Notes: generated from the letters alone by a model not told the origin. A DNA stretch of 64,000 nucleotides from Sporobolomyces roseus (GCA_016617785.1 JADILM010000007.1:372001-436000); one strand, 5' to 3'. Counted from the stretch's first letter, positions 21,374 to 33,876 are shown. Program-made: numbers and translations.

Positions 21374-22491
21374 CTATTTCAGATATTTGACAGCTGATCC
21401 ACTCCCTACATAACTCAACCCACTCCAGATCGTCGTACCCGCAACAATCCATCTGTACAATACCAACATCTTCGTCAGCCAATCAGGTACATCGTCCGCA
21501 AGCTGAGAAAACGGGAGAAACATACTGTAAACCGAGCAAAGGTTGTGCAATTTCGAAGGGTAATAGAGGACCGACGGTCGTGACTCCTACGAGAACGAGT
21601 TGAAGGAAAGTGTTGTATTTCGAGATCGTTGTCGGATGGACAGAAGCGGAGGGAACAGAGAAATCCCAATATCTCTTGAAAGTTTTCTACGTTCTCGGCT
21701 GGACTCGTCAACGGCGTGCGCGAGAGCGAACGGTTGAAGCAAGTTGGAAAACGTACGGGTGGTGGAAGGGAAGCGTAGCGGAAGTAGAATGCTGATAGGA
21801 TCAAGAGTACGTCTCGACCCAAAATCAGAATTGCGAGAGGAACTGTTCATTCAAGGGTCTCTCTCCACGTCAGCGGCTGTAGCGTCGAATAGAGAGAGAT
21901 TGAACGAACGTGGTAGCATTCCTCTCATGGTGAGGGAGACGACCATAGTAGTCATTAAAAGTTTATCGGCCGCTGGATCCATGATTGATCCCAATACAGT
22001 TCCCATATTATATTTCCTCGCTAGCCATCCGTCGACCTGCACTTCATTGCGACTCCTCAGCTAAGTTCAAAGAAGAGCGAGAGCTGAGAAGACAAAGATG
22101 AACGTACGAGATCTGATACTCCTGCGACGAATAATAGAGAAGTAGCGATTCCCAATTCACCTTTGACAATGTAGTAACCTATAGCTGGACATGCTAGGAT
22201 CCTTGCGAGAGTGAGTGCGTTGGGGATCGTGTAGATGTTCTCATGTTTCGGTAAAGTAGGAGGTGAGGGAGTCGAAGTCGAGGTTGTTGATGGAGGTGTA
22301 GGAGGTAGTGAAGAGTAATGCCGAGGTAGTTGGAGTAGAGGTAAGCAAGATTGAGGTATCCGTTGAGAGTGAGAGAGTTGAAGGACGGAGAGTGGAGAAA
22401 GTGGAGAACGATGGAATGGGAAGCGAGGTGTGGATGAGAGGATGACGTTGGATCTTGTAGTGGTAGATCGTAGTAATGATCTCGATAGCAT
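21374..22491 (-). CDS. CRD1: Cardiolipin synthase, mitochondrial
   Basis: A CDP-alcohol phosphatidyltransferase that joins phosphatidylglycerol and CDP-diacylglycerol to make cardiolipin in the inner mitochondrial membrane. The N-terminus is Arg/Ser-rich without acids (MLSRSLLRSTTTRSNVI), a typical presequence, followed by a Pro/Ser/Thr linker. The catalytic region begins NIYTIPNALTLARILACP. The CDP-AP motif D-G-x2-A-R-x8-G-x3-D-x3-D is split by an intron: VSDL|VDGWLARKYN, then GSIMDPAADK. Membrane helices follow (LILGRDVLLILSAFYF). The last exon reads RWIVAGTTIWSGLSYVG and ends at TAG. Length is about 300 residues, normal for the family. It diverges from the SHE3-like gene over 122 bp. Confidence 0.95.
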
Positions 22492-22613
22492 GTTGAGCAG
22501 TCTAGATCAGAATGTTGAATGTTGTGAAGAGCGAGAGTGGGAAACAGCTAGCAGCTCTCTCTCTCTCCCTCTCCTTGACTGCTCTCGAATGCTCTTGAAC
22601 GCGTCTATCAACC
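22492..22613. promoter_or_regulatory. Shared divergent promoter (CRD1 and SHE3-like)
   Basis: 122 bp between start codons, containing a (CT)n run (CTCTCTCTCTCCCTCTCC near 22556-22574). No factor site identified. Confidence 0.5.
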
Positions 22614-24388
22614 ATGCTACAAGATTCAACCAACCATCCACCACCCAACGAACCTTATACATTAGACAACAACTCGACTAGCTGTCCCCCCTCTCCACCT
22701 ATAACTCGTTCAACTTCTTCAACAAAACATCGTCCAATCACTCCTTCACCTACTACTACTACATGGAGGGAAGAGGAATCAATCTTGAAACATCAACTGA
22801 GAAACGCGAAAGCTGAAATTCAACAAGTAAGCCTCTCCCTCTCTCTCAACTCTTCAACTAGATACTGATTAGAGATCGCACGAGTCTAGTTACAAGCAAA
22901 ACTAGGAATCAAATCAAATGCAGTCCCGTTCAATTCAAGTTCACCTCGCAAAACTCACACTCCCTCTTCGTCTCCTGAACAAATCACTCACTCGTTCCCA
23001 TCAGATCGCAAACTCTCTCAATCTGCCGCATCTTGCCCACCTGAACTCACTCGATCCCCTTCATCATCACTGAGAACAAGGAGAGTCTCGTCGGCAACGA
23101 CAAATGGAAACGGAAACAACAATGAGAATACTCCTTTACCTCCCCCTCCGCCTCCCTCAGTTCCGATTCCTCCTGTTCCCTCGATCCCAGCAACTCGGAT
23201 ACCATTACCTTCTAGCTCTTCTTCTTCCGTCTCTTACGCTCCAGTTGGTCCAGTCGCAATGAACCGTGCTTTACTTTCGAATGAAGGAACCGCAGGAGGC
23301 AACTCTTCTTCCTCTCAACAGCAATCCTCTACCCAATCGCCCATCCCATCCCCCGAAATCGAAATCGAAGACATCGATCGATCTTTATCACCCCCTCCGA
23401 TTCTCCTCGCAGCTCGACAGAGTCGTTTATCCGATCCGACCCATTCGAAATCTACGAGTAGACCCGAGAACCCTTTCTTCTCGAGTGGGACCCCAGCGAG
23501 GGAGAGGTTGAGTAAGAGCGCCAATAGTGCGATGAGTGGGAGTGGCAAGGTGATTAGTGGGTTACAGTCAGATCTTTTGCAAGCGAGAACTGGGTTGGAG
23601 AGTACGAGGGGTCAGTTGAGGTTGAGTCAGAGAGCAGTCGATTTCTTGGGCAGACAGAATGGTGCGACTCTCTTCCTCTGTATCTGCTCCTACTTCGAAG
23701 CTGATATGCGGACGTGAGACGTTCACAGAGGATCTCAAGGAAACGAAAGAACGATTGAATATGGAAATTGAGTCCTTGACACGTCAACTCACACGCCGTG
23801 AACGAACAGGCGAAGAAACTCTGACAAGAGCTCGAACCGCCGAATCCTCCCTCACGTCACTTCGAGAGGAATACAAAACCTACGTCTCGACACACAAATC
23901 TCGGAACAAGGAACTCGAGGAGAGTGAGAAGAAGGCGAGGGAGGAGAAACAGAGGTTGGAAGGAGAGTATGCGGCGTTGAGAGAAGGGATGAAGAGTATG
24001 AGTGAGGGTTGGAAGAGGGATTTGGAGTGGTTGAAACAGAGCCTCAGTAAGAGTGAGAAGGAGCTGGAGACAAAGTCGAATGCTCGTGCGTCATTGTTCT
24101 CCCTTCATCTACACCCTCAGAATGTGTCACTGATGAAAGAGAACACCATTCACAGTTACGAAACTGTTGTCATCACGGTCTCAGCTCTCGACTTCAATCT
24201 CAACGACGATGACTTCCCTCTCGACAGCTCAAACAGATTTCCACAAGAACTACTCAAACGAGACTGGAGGCGCACTGAAAAGCCTCAAATTGCTGAGCGA
24301 GCGACATAGCGAAGATAGAGAGAAAGTCGAGGAAGTTCAAGGCGAGATGGGGAGGTTGAGGAGGAACATCGAGAGAGCGGAAAGCTGA
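22614..24388 (+). CDS. SHE3-like coiled-coil protein
   Basis: A long protein with a disordered Ser/Pro-rich N-terminal half (PLPPPPPPSVPIPPVPSI) and a conserved coiled coil in the C-terminal half. The conserved core reads VISGLQSDLLQARTGLEST, LSQRAVDFLGRQ, TEDLKETKERLNMEIESL, TRQLTRRERTGEETL, with the heptad pattern and charge of the fungal family annotated as SWI5-dependent HO expression protein 3 (She3). In yeast She3 links myosin-V to RNA-binding She2; the filamentous and basidiomycete relatives are not well characterised. At least three introns are required, and the C-terminal exon reads LSSRSQLSTSISTTMTSLS and ends IERAES. Family assignment is moderate; the coiled coil is certain. Confidence 0.72.
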
Positions 24389-24864
24389 TACACTAGAGGT
24401 TGATATCCTTGGCTCTCTCTCTCTCTCGAGTCCTCCCTCCTCATTTGGATCCTCCAAAAAGCTCGCAGGTTTCTCTCTCCCCCCTCCGTTTATGTTTATA
24501 CCATAGAACCCTCGACTTGCCGTTTTCTCATACCCCATCTCTCCTTTCGCTTCCCCGCCATCTGTCACCCTCCGCGTTCGTCGTTCCTCACCTTAGATTC
24601 CCTTCTTTTGTTCTTCGTCTTTCTTTCGTTCTCGTCGTGGTACCCATTTCTTTGACTTCTTTGTTTCCCGTATATACCTTGCTCTCTCCCTTTCGTCTTT
24701 CTCAATGCATCACTTTCTTTCGATGTCAATTGGTTTCCGCGGTCGTTCTGAGCGAGGGAGACAAAACCGTTTTCCCGCTCTGATCTCTCGCACACTTCTT
24801 CGAATCTCGTCGAATCCCTTTCCACGAACGTTAATTACTATTTCCTTTCATCACGCCGAAATAC
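24389..24864. other. Convergent 3' region
   Basis: Sequence between the stop codons of the convergent SHE3-like and mS29 genes. T- and C-rich with long pyrimidine tracts; no gene seen. Confidence 0.5.
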
Positions 24865-26769
24865 CTAAGCAGCTACGCTCTTCCTCAACTGCCTCACAAA
24901 CTCTCTCGGGTTCCCATCACTCCCAACCAACCTCTCCAAGAATTCCTGATCTCCCAACCCCCTTCCTTTCCCACTTCCTCCTCCTCCTCCTCCTCCCTCA
25001 ACCCGGATCCCCCTGAACCCTTTCAACATCTCTACGATTCCGACCGCTTCTTTCTGATTCAATCTTGAAGGGACTTTGAATGTTTCGAGCGAGGAGACGA
25101 GGGACGAGTAGGTCGAGAAGGACGAGACTCGAGAGGTATCGTAAGGTGAGAGGGAGGAGGAGGAGGGGGGGGAGAGGAAAGAAGTTAGTGCGGGGGATTG
25201 GGAGGAGGAAAGGGAAGAGGGTGAGAGGAGAATCGATCCGGATGCCTAAAGGAGAAATGAAGGGTTCAGGTTTTTCCGAAAGACTTGAGAGAGGAATTGG
25301 AAAATGGAAAACGTACGAATTCACGTTTGCCGGAAACGAATTCGAGAAGCATTCGAGGGACGACGAGGGAATAGGTTTCAATCGCGTTGTAGGAAGGATC
25401 GACGTAGGAGGAAGTAGCGAAAAGGGATTGACAATCGTCGATAGCGAGGAGAACAGGTCGACTTGAGATTCAGCGCAAGTGAGTTGTTAGTCGAGGTTCG
25501 ATTGACTCTAGCAGCGAAAAAGAAGTCCAAACGCACCTCTTTTGAGTCGAGAGTTCCTCGATCAGCGCCTCGAATACACTAGTGACGAGTTTCTCATCCC
25601 CTCCTGCAGCTTTACACAGTTCTTCGAGACTCTTTCCCGCCGCTAATTTCTTTTCACCGAAAACATGTTCCTCCGATGTCTTGAGCTCTTTGAAAGCTGC
25701 TTTATTGACTGCTGAGAGTTTAGATAGGAGGGAGGAAGAGAGGACGGGTTGATCGAAGAGTGCACGAGGTTGAGAGTAGATGTGAGGGGTAGAGGAATTG
25801 ACGAGAGGAGTAGCTACGACGAGAATCGCAAGGTAACTGGTCAGCAAAAGCGAGACAGTCGGCCAGAAGATCTCGACGTACCAGAAGGGAGGTAGAAGAC
25901 GACAAATCCAGAGGATTGAGCGTATGAAATCGCCTGTAACATCAGAGTACTCTTTCCAGTCCCAGCTCCTCCATCTGTGAGAAAATGGTCAGGACCTATC
26001 AGCCATAAGCGTGCAGATAAGTCTTCAGGATCTACTCACGTAGCACTCGTCTCGAATCTTTACTCGAACTATTCCGACTCTCGTCCAATAATTTCTTGAT
26101 TTCGATCGTTGCGCCTCGAACGACAGTCGCAGGTTTCGGTGAGAATGAGTGCTGCACGGCTCGAAACCACTCAGTTAGCCCCAGGTGCATATGACCGAAG
26201 GTAGGCAGAGAAGCGTACCTCTTTCTGTAGAGAAGTAGGAATAGAAAGGGTTTTGAAAGCGTCTAATGTTGGATTCGGGTAGGCTTTAACTTGTCCGACT
26301 GCAGCTGAGGTCAAGCTCTCCTACATCCATCGAAATATCCCGTCAGTCTGCAGAACAGGAGAGAGAGAGAGAGGAGAATGTGAACGAACAGGATGCATAA
26401 CTTTTAATCCGGCCAAATCTGGTGGAGGCATAGTAACCTCTGACAAGATATTTCCAGCTCCTGAACCAGTTCCAGCTTCCTATTATCGTGTCGATCGAAG
26501 AGAAGAGAATGAGCGGTTAGATCAAAAAAAGGTTGAACAGATTCAATTAACTCACGTCGCCTTGCGCTGCTTGCTTCTTGTTCTTGGCATACAGAGCTGC
26601 TTTACTACTCACTGTATAGAGAGGAAGGATCTCTGTGAGCCGTGATCGGAGTAAAGATGATCTGAAGAAACTGACAAGGTTTTGGTGGGAAGCGAGCAGC
26701 GCTGCTTGATGAGAAGCTACGAGTACTGCTGATTGTTCTAGCGGCACTACTAGATGCGCGAGCTGCCAT
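24865..26769 (-). CDS. Mitochondrial small ribosomal subunit protein mS29 (DAP3)
   Basis: A GTP-binding protein of the mitoribosomal small subunit (yeast Rsm23, animal DAP3). The N-terminus MAARASSSAARTISSTRSF is a clear presequence. Exons then give VSSKAALYAKNKKQ, the P-loop DGGAGTGKSTLML followed by QAISYAQSSGF, the family stretch TPLVNSSTPHIYSQPRALFD, a helical lid (KSLEELCKAAGGDEK, VFEALIEELSTQ) and a Walker B-like strand VLLAIDDCQSLF. The last exon carries a Ser-rich and Gly-rich insert before the conserved tail NPREFVRQLRKSVAA. About eight introns. Convergent with the SHE3-like gene. Length about 480 residues, slightly long because of the low-complexity insert. Confidence 0.93.
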
Positions 26770-27012
26770 GGTTGATGTTGGTGCAAGATGAAGAGATGAA
26801 CCTTTCATTTCGTTTCTCGTGAGATTTCCCAAGTTTCGCACAATCTCAATCTGCTCTAGAATGAGCGCGGCACCTCGAGAATAGCAGTACAGGAAGCTGG
26901 GAGTAAGACATTGCAACAGGAACTTCAGAAATGGACAACGTAACAAAACCTTCGTTTACGACAGGATACAAAATATTCAGATTCACACCTCCATCACGGA
27001 TAACTCTTCTAG

Positions 27013-27932
27013 CTAGCGATTGTCTGTACGCGCATTCTCTTTCAACGTCAGTGATCGACTGCAACAGGCGTTGGAATGAACAGAGATGAAACGTACGCCA
27101 GAGAAGAGTTTTCAAGTTTGTCCAAACTTCTGAATCGTTGTAAAGGTACTGCATACTATGCACCATTCCACCATGTAAAGTATCCCTCCTCTCCCTGAAC
27201 AAGTACATGACGACTCCCCAAGCGACCGCAGCGTAGATTTCAAACACTTTCGGGTGGGGAGGTCGAGATTTAGGGTAAGGGTATCCTGGAGGTAAGGGGA
27301 ATCCATCGGCTGCTACAGTAGGTCGGGCGGAGGGAGGTGCCGAAGGTAGAGAGGGAGGTCCAGCTCGAGGAAGGAAGGAAGTAATGACTCGAGAAACGAC
27401 GTAGAGAACAATCTGTGAAACGAGAATTCGATCGGTTACAAGTCAGTCTTCTTACTCGCTTTGAACTCGATCACCTCGCTTACCTGTTCATTGACAGCGT
27501 TCCTCTCACCGAACACGCACCATCCACCAATCAAACCAGCAAAGAAAGTGTCGAACCCTCTCTGTTTCCCCCCTGCGAGAGTTTTCTGAAGTAACAATGC
27601 CGTCTTGTAAATCGCTACAAACTTTGCCAAATTCAATGAATGTTGTTTCGTCGCCTTGTAAACGTATTTCAATCGTTGTTGCAACCTGTCGGAAGAGAAG
27701 AGGGAGGAGGCGGGGGAAAAACTTGAGCATGTCACTCCACACTTTGAAAGAGAGATCGAGAGAAGGGAACGTACGATCCAGATTGAAAGATTAAACTCAT
27801 GATCAAGGCATGAGGACCTCGTACCCTTGCTCCATAAACTAAACCATTCCTTGCTCCTTTCAAAATTGCGAGGATGTCATGATAAGCTGGATTCCGTACT
27901 ACTTGATCTAAGGTCGCTTGTAATCCAGACAT
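27013..27932 (-). CDS. Peroxisomal membrane protein 4 (PXMP4/PMP24) family
   Basis: A multi-pass integral membrane protein of the Tim17/22-like superfamily, peroxisomal in animals. Exons give YHDILAILKGARNGLVYGAR, VRGPHALIMSLIFQSG, RLQQRLKYVYKATKQHSLNL, FVAIYKTALLLQ, FFAGLIGGWCVFGERNAVNE, IVLYVVSRVITSF and a fungal Pro-rich insert, then VFEIYAAVAWGVVMYLF. These match the order and Gly-rich helices of PXMP4. The C-terminal exon is very short if the splice GGC|GTACGT...GTACAG is right (ending HNR at 27013), so the 3' boundary is less certain. It follows the mS29 gene in the same orientation. Confidence 0.85.
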
Positions 27933-28272
27933 CCTATGCGAGTGTCGTGAAGGTGTTCGGAAGCTGAGCGAAGAGTGGAGGAAGAGGGAGAAAAGGACAA
28001 ATAATCCGGCGAAGTGCAGCCGGAAATGCAGATAAAGCAAATGTAATCGAGGGTTACAAGAAAGCAATAAAAGAGAATTGTCTGTTTCTACTACTATGGA
28101 GTGTGTAATGTAGTAAGACTAACTAAGACTAAACGAATCTATACAACAAGTGAACGAAAGATATATGAAAGGCGAGGCAAATATTGAAAATAACGACCAA
28201 ACGAAACTACAGCGACGAAGGAAACAAAGCACAAGATATGAGAGAAGGCAGAAGGTAAGCGAGTGTGAACAT
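27933..28272. other. Intergenic between two minus-strand genes
   Basis: 340 bp, AT-richer than its surroundings, holding the promoter of the PXMP4-like gene and the 3' UTR of the membrane protein gene. No gene seen. Confidence 0.45.
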
Positions 28273-30141
28273 CTATGGTCGATGACTAGTGCTAGTGAGC
28301 GAGATAGCGTCCACCGAGTCCCGTTCGTCGATACTGAGTTCGTCGTCTTGTCCTTCAGTTTCGAATCCACTTTGTTCCCCTTGTTCCGTCTCGAACCCTG
28401 CATCCTCCTCCCCCTCCATCTCCGTCTCATAGTCCTCCTCCTCCTCGTCATCGTGAGCACCACCATAAGTTGCTCCACTACTACTCGGTGCCCTCCTCGA
28501 CAACTTTGAAACCCTCGAACTCAGAGTGATTAAACTCTCTACATCCGGATCCAACCTCCTGCTTCCACTCATGCCTGAATCCGTTTCGTCCCCACTCAAA
28601 TCGTTCTCGGTGTAGTAAGTCGAACGAGATCTAGAGCGTGAGTCGTGAGTGTTGTGAAGGTTGTTTCGAGTAGCGAGGAGAGTTCGTGCGGGTCGATTAA
28701 TGTCGGAGAAGGGAGAGATCGATTCATCGTATGGATCTCGATCATCAACCTCATCGTCATAGGTGTAAGCAGCGGAAGATCTTGAATCGTAACCGGCGGT
28801 TGAAGGGGTGAAGAGGGAATTTTGACCGTATGGATCTTGATCCAATCTCGCTTGACGTCCACCTCTCACGGAATAGGGTGCGGCGGAAATAGAACCGGTC
28901 GATACAGAATTCGTCGTAAAGCTCGAACGAGAGTTGGAAGAACGAGTAAAGACGGTTTCGGAAGGGAGGAAGAGGGAGACTCGAGAATCTTTTGCTTGAG
29001 ACATGACTGGGTGAGCGGCGATATCGGTGAATGGATCGGAAGAAGGGTCGACGATGAATGTTGGAGGAGGAAGATCGTGGTCGGAACCGAGTCGTAATCC
29101 TCGTTGTCGTCTCAAGTTGCGCTTTTTCCGTCGAAGGTAGATGAATCCGGCGAAGAGTAAGGCACAGAGAACGATGATCGGAATGACTATCAAGAGCTGG
29201 ACATGAGCATAGTGTCGAGCGAGAAGAGATAGAAAGTAAAGCTTACTGATTCCAACGATCAAGTTGTTCGATTTTCCTCCTTCGTCCCCATCATTATCGC
29301 TAGCATTGGAAGCAGCATCCGGTGTAGTACCCTCGTTTGACTCTCCATAAGCTGATGTACTCGCTGAAAAAGAGGAAGAGGCGGCGGGAGAAGAGCGTGT
29401 GGGAGAACCAGTCGCTAAGGAGTAACTCGAGGGATCGAAAGGCCAACTCGACGAATTGCTTGACATACGTTGGAATCTGTGCAATCAAGCAGAAGCAAGC
29501 AGTTAGCAGGTTGCTTATCAAGACTGCTGCGAATCCTTGAACGCACGCATCTCCCATATCGAAGGCTCCTCGAGCATTATTCGCGTAAGCCCAATTCGGT
29601 AAAGTAGTCGTCGAAGGGATGTCGTAAGGGAAGGTTTTGCCAAAATTGATGTTGCTCATCGTACAGTTCGATACCCAATCGTTCCACTGTATCGAAAGTG
29701 AAAGTGGGTTTTCGAAATTAGCAAGTGAAGTACGAAATTAGGGGGATCGTCATTTTATCGCGGGACTCACCAAAGTCGAATTGATCGGAGTCGCTTGTTG
29801 ACATGCTGCACACGCCTGATTCAGAGGGTTCAAGGACAAGTCAGCGAGAGAACTATGTCGGGGGTCATTTACACCGAAATGAAACTCGCCTGAACTAAAT
29901 TGTAACTAGCCATACTACAAATACACTCTGTCGCTTGCCATTGATTCGGCGGAGGATAACGATGTTGACCTTTCATTTGATCCAATTCGTACAAGGTGTA
30001 GTCGTCTCTTGTGATCGAAGGAGAATCGCATACTTGGAATAGAGTATGAGCGATTTGACAAGGGTTTTGACCCAAGGCGTTGTTGAACAAAGAGAATTGT
30101 GGGTAACAAGCGTGTGCCAACTCTGCCATAGAGTCACCCAT
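28273..30141 (-). CDS. Single-pass membrane protein with Cys-rich ectodomain
   Basis: Exons encode a Cys-containing N-terminal domain (MAELAHACYPQFSLFNN, CQIAHTLFQVC, PNQWQATECICSMASYNLVQ, ACAACQQATPINSTLWNDW, FPYDIPSTTTLPNWAY), a Ser/Thr-rich stalk, one hydrophobic helix (LLIVIPIIVLCALLFAGFIY) followed by LRRKKRNLRRQR, and a long acidic Ser-rich tail. This architecture (Cys-box, Ser-rich stalk, helix, basic stop-transfer, disordered cytoplasmic tail) is very common in basidiomycetes and has no assigned function; it resembles fungal wall or surface sensors. No signal peptide is visible at the chosen ATG (30141). Either a start exon is missing or the helix acts as signal anchor. At least four introns. 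It diverges from DAD3. Confidence 0.75.
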
Positions 30142-30378
30142 CGCTCAAGGAGAGTGTGTGTCGAGATGAAGTGAACGAGGGGAAAGAGAGGGTCTCGGAG
30201 GGAATTAAACAGCGAGGGAAGAGGACGAGGTCGAAGAGATGGATGAAGGAGAGTCTTGAAGGGTCTAGCTACTTGTTGGTATACTATTCGAGTCGATCTG
30301 ATGGTTGAATAGAGTGCAAGAGAGGTCTTCGTTTGAATCTTTGGTTCCCTGACAATCTGGGTCATCCCTTCGGCCCTC
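30142..30378. promoter_or_regulatory. Divergent promoter (membrane protein and DAD3)
   Basis: 237 bp between start codons of oppositely oriented genes; no specific motif identified. Confidence 0.45.
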
Positions 30379-30759
30379 ATGAGCTCCTCCCAGCTATTGA
30401 TCACTAAATTGGAACAACAAGTACTCGATGAATACTCCTTGATCGCTCGCAACCTCGACGAAGTGAGTCCACCTCCTCTTCTTCGCGACTTTCTTCTGTT
30501 GAACGCGCGATTCCACCTCGCTACAGATGTCGACAGTAGTGCAACGACTGTCTTCAGTACAACCTCACCTCCTCTCGGAGCTACGACCACTCGAACGCAA
30601 GCTAGGCCTCGTCTTTACTCTCTTCAAAGGTGAGTCTCCTCTGTTTATCGTTTTCTCTTCTCGCAACAATTCACGCTATTCCTTCTTGCAGCTTCCGTAT
30701 GGTCAATCTTACGACAGCGAGAAGATCAACAAGCGTACGAGGAGGAAACGCGGCATTGA
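30379..30759 (+). CDS. DAD3: DASH complex subunit Dad3
   Basis: A small component of the outer-kinetochore DASH/Dam1 ring that couples chromosomes to spindle microtubules. Three exons give 84 residues: VLDEYSLIARNLDE, then after the first intron SELRPLERKLGLVFTLFK, then ASVWSILRQREDQQAYEEE. The segment LRPLERK...LVFTL.KASV is the family signature, and the length fits Dad3. Splice sites are GTGAGT...CTACAG and GTGAGT...TTGCAG. Convergent with ARPC1 (30839), only 80 bp between stop codons. Confidence 0.92.
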
Positions 30760-30838
30760 AGAGAGACCTCTCGCGATTTCTGATCGAAGTAATCTTTGTT
30801 GTTGTACAATTTCACATCCCTTTTTAACGTCAATCTAT

Positions 30839-32378
30839 CTACATGTTCAATCCACCGATTCCCCTGGTGACTCCTCCAACTCCTCCTCCCGAAGAGACAG
30901 GCCAAATGACCAATCTTCCATCGACACCAGTCGTACTAACCCTCGTTACATCCGCTCCGTTTCCACCTTCATAAGCTCGAACCGAAGTGATCGTGTTCTG
31001 ATGAACCGTCAACAACTCTGTTCCGTTCGAGGTCAGCTTCTGTCCTGCTCCTAAACCAGCTGACGAAGGTGCGGCCGAAGAAGACGAGGAAGAAACTCCA
31101 CGAGAATCGGCAGCTCGGAACATGTTGAAAGCTTCACTACGGTTCAACCTTCCAACTCCTCCTCCAGTTGAAGCTCGTGCACCCGAAGTTGCTCCGGATC
31201 CAGTACGTTGATCGAGAGATCCAGTCGCTGACCATCCTTGTTCGAGAGTTCCTTCGAAAGTTAAAGGTTGACAGTCGTGTCCGGCGGCGATGAGGGAGGT
31301 CTCACTGACGAATGTGAGACTGATGCAGGGGAGAGAAGGGAGGTTGAGAGTGTAAGAGGCTTGGGGAGGTTGATCGGGTGCTGAAGGGTAAACGACAGTG
31401 AGAGTAGAATCGTGACCTACATCAACAAAGTATCAGTACTCGATCAGAGCAATAGGTACAATAGTTTGTGGACATACCAACGAAAGCGAGTGCATCTCCA
31501 GAAGGAGAGAAAGCGACTCCATGTACCCATCCTCCGGCGGGACTGCTGAATTCTCCACAAACGGTGTTGAAAGGAAGTCGCTCTCCCCATACCGACGGAG
31601 TGGGTCTGCGAGCGAGCAGAACGTCTCAGTTTGGGCTTCGAAGCGAAAGCTGCAGAATGAATCGCCAACTCACTTTGAATCGACACCTTTGATGAAAGCC
31701 GAGAAGACCCTAGCGATTCCATCGGCACCTCCCGCAGCGAGCAATACCGAATTCGGATGCCAATCGAGGGAAAGTACGGTAGTCCTCAAAGGTTTCTTGA
31801 TATGTTTCGCAACCCACCAATTACTCTCCTCGTCAAACTGACAGACCGAGATCGTCCTCGCTCCTGAAGCTACCGCGAATTTCTCTTCGTTCGGGGACCA
31901 ACGAGCAAAGGTTGCTGAACGAGTGAGTCGGAGGAGTACGAGAGTAGGAGTCCAGATTTCTCCTCCAGTTGAAGGGTCAGAGGTGAGGTTCCAAACGTAA
32001 GCGTTTCGATCATGAGAGCAAGTGACGATTCGATTTGTTTGAGGAGCCCAGTCGATAGAGGTTACAAGCTTGTCGTGCTACAGTGAGAGAGGAGAAAGGG
32101 GAGGTTTAGTGATGACGAGGTTTTTGGAAAGGAGAAAGGATGGAGGAACTCACCTCGGTCAACGTGTGCAAGAGTTGCCAGCCAGATCCAGTCTGACCAA
32201 AGATTTGTACTTCATTCGTATTGGGAGAGATAGCGACCTCTGCAACCGAGAGAGAGGGAGAGGGAGGGTCAGTAAAGGTGGGGAGGAAGATCAAGGGAAA
32301 GGGAACCTCACGGGAGCGGTCAGCGTTGAAAGCGTGTGCAGTCACTGGTACAGTAGCGATTTGGTGAATCTCTGCCAT
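30839..32378 (-). CDS. Arp2/3 complex subunit 1 (ARPC1/Arc40)
   Basis: WD40 subunit of the Arp2/3 actin-nucleating complex. The reading frame begins [18 protein letters not shown] and continues [16 protein letters not shown] repeats follow: [109 protein letters not shown]. The subunit-specific protruding helix before the last blade is present ([15 protein letters not shown]) in a Ser/Gly-rich insert. The last blade reads [12 protein letters not shown]. Five or more introns. Divergent from PCP1 over 106 bp. Confidence 0.95.
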
Positions 32379-32484
32379 CGTTTCTGAGGTGATCAAAGGA
32401 CAGGCGGACAGTCGACTTTGAATGGTAGGAAAGAAGAGAGTCGAGAGAGAAGGACGCTCTCTCATCTTGACGCCTCCTTCGAAT
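32379..32484. promoter_or_regulatory. Shared divergent promoter (ARPC1 and PCP1)
   Basis: 106 bp between start codons; the PCP1 5' UTR and promoter must overlap the ARPC1 promoter. No motif recognised. Confidence 0.5.
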
Positions 32485-33772
32485 ATGTTCAGACCGACTA
32501 CAAGACTGCTCAATCCACTCAGAACCCGCAGGACAAGACCGCCATTGCAAACCGAAGCTCTCCCTCGTCGGATCGGACCTCAATTCGCTGTCGCTGCTGG
32601 AGGATCTCTCCTCTTCATCGGCGGAGCTGCATGGGCTACGAATAGAGATACGGAGAGCAGGGAGAAGGGGAGCTGGTCACCGTTCGGAAGGCGACAAGCG
32701 ACTGGACTTCAATCATCTTACGCAAGGTCGAGGTTCGAAGAAGTTTACGCAAGAGCGAAAGGATGGGTCAACCAATTCCCTGGGAACCGACTAGTGGTCA
32801 TACTCAACGAGAAGTACTTGGAAATGGGCGAAGCGAAACGAACGAGCGCTGGTTTGATCGCTTCGTTCCTCCTAGTCACCGTCGCTTGGAGGCTCCCTCA
32901 ATCCGCTAGATTCGGCAAATGGCTAGCCCACGATCCATTATCGGGGAGATCTATTACTCAATTGACTTCTGTCTTCTCACACCGAGTGAGCTCGAACTTT
33001 CCTCGCTCGCTTAGGTTACGAAAACTGTTTCTGATGGTTCCGGTTCTCGCTTCGTTTAGACTCTCCCTCATCTCGCTTTCAACTCCCTAGCGCTCTACTC
33101 GTTCGGTAGCGCTTGCTTCTCTTACCTCGACTACTCCGAGATCTTGCCACGGAGTACCTCGAGATACGAATTCCTCGCTTTCTTCGCCGCTGGTCTGTTC
33201 TCTTCTCTTACTTGATCGCGGCAGTCATAACACTGACGATTCCCATTGACTCCTTAGCTGGCCTCGCTTCGTCTTTCGCCTCACACGTATGGTTCTCCCG
33301 AGTAATCGCTGGTCGACTGCTACGGATAGCTTCACCTCAACAAGTTCGTTCCGCAATCGTACCTTCACTCGGAGCATCAGGTACGGCTCCTACTCTCCGG
33401 ATTATCTGAAATATGTGCTGATAGCAGATCATTGCAGGTGCCGTCTACTCATGTTTGACCTTGACGGCTCTATCATTCCCCGAATCGAATGTCTCTCTTA
33501 TCTTCATTCCTTTCGTACCTTTACCTATCGGTAAGTCTCCCTCCCGCTGTCCTTACACAGCTTCACTGATATCCCTGGTTCGAACAGGCGCTGCTACTTC
33601 CGCTCTCGTACTGGTCGACGTCGTTGGTCTCCTGCGAGGTTGGAAAATGTTTGATCACGCTGCTCACTTATCGGGAGCTGCATTCGGAGCTTGGTACTGG
33701 GCTTATGGACATGAACTGTTCGAGAGATTGAGGGTACAGATGATTAAGTCTAGACAGAAAGTCTCGCAATAG
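32485..33772 (+). CDS. PCP1: Mitochondrial rhomboid protease (PCP1/PARL type)
   Basis: An inner-membrane intramembrane serine protease. The N-terminus is Arg-rich (MFRPTTRLLNPLRTRRTRPP), a mitochondrial presequence. A helix (LIASFLLVTVAWRL) precedes the rhomboid core. After splicing the core reads VFSHRTLPHLAFNSLALYSF, then SLGASGAVYSCLTL with the catalytic Ser in GASGA (split by an intron between GAS and GAV), VSLIFIPFVPLPIGAATSAL, and the catalytic His in FDHAAHLSGAAFGAWYWAYG. The 6+1 topology and length match Pcp1/PARL. Five or more exons. Start chosen as the ATG opening the presequence; an upstream in-frame start is less likely. Convergent with the LRR gene (104 bp between stops). Confidence 0.94.
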
Positions 33773-33876
33773 AAAACAACGAATCGAATCGGCTTTTCTC
33801 TGGCGTGAGGACGAATGAAGTGAGAAGGACAGGTTCAGTACAATACAACAACATTTAATGAGGGAGTACGCAAATG

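Noticed and set aside
29973..30590. 205-codon minus-strand frame opposite DAD3
   Set aside because: Overlaps antisense to DAD3 exons and out of frame with the membrane protein gene.
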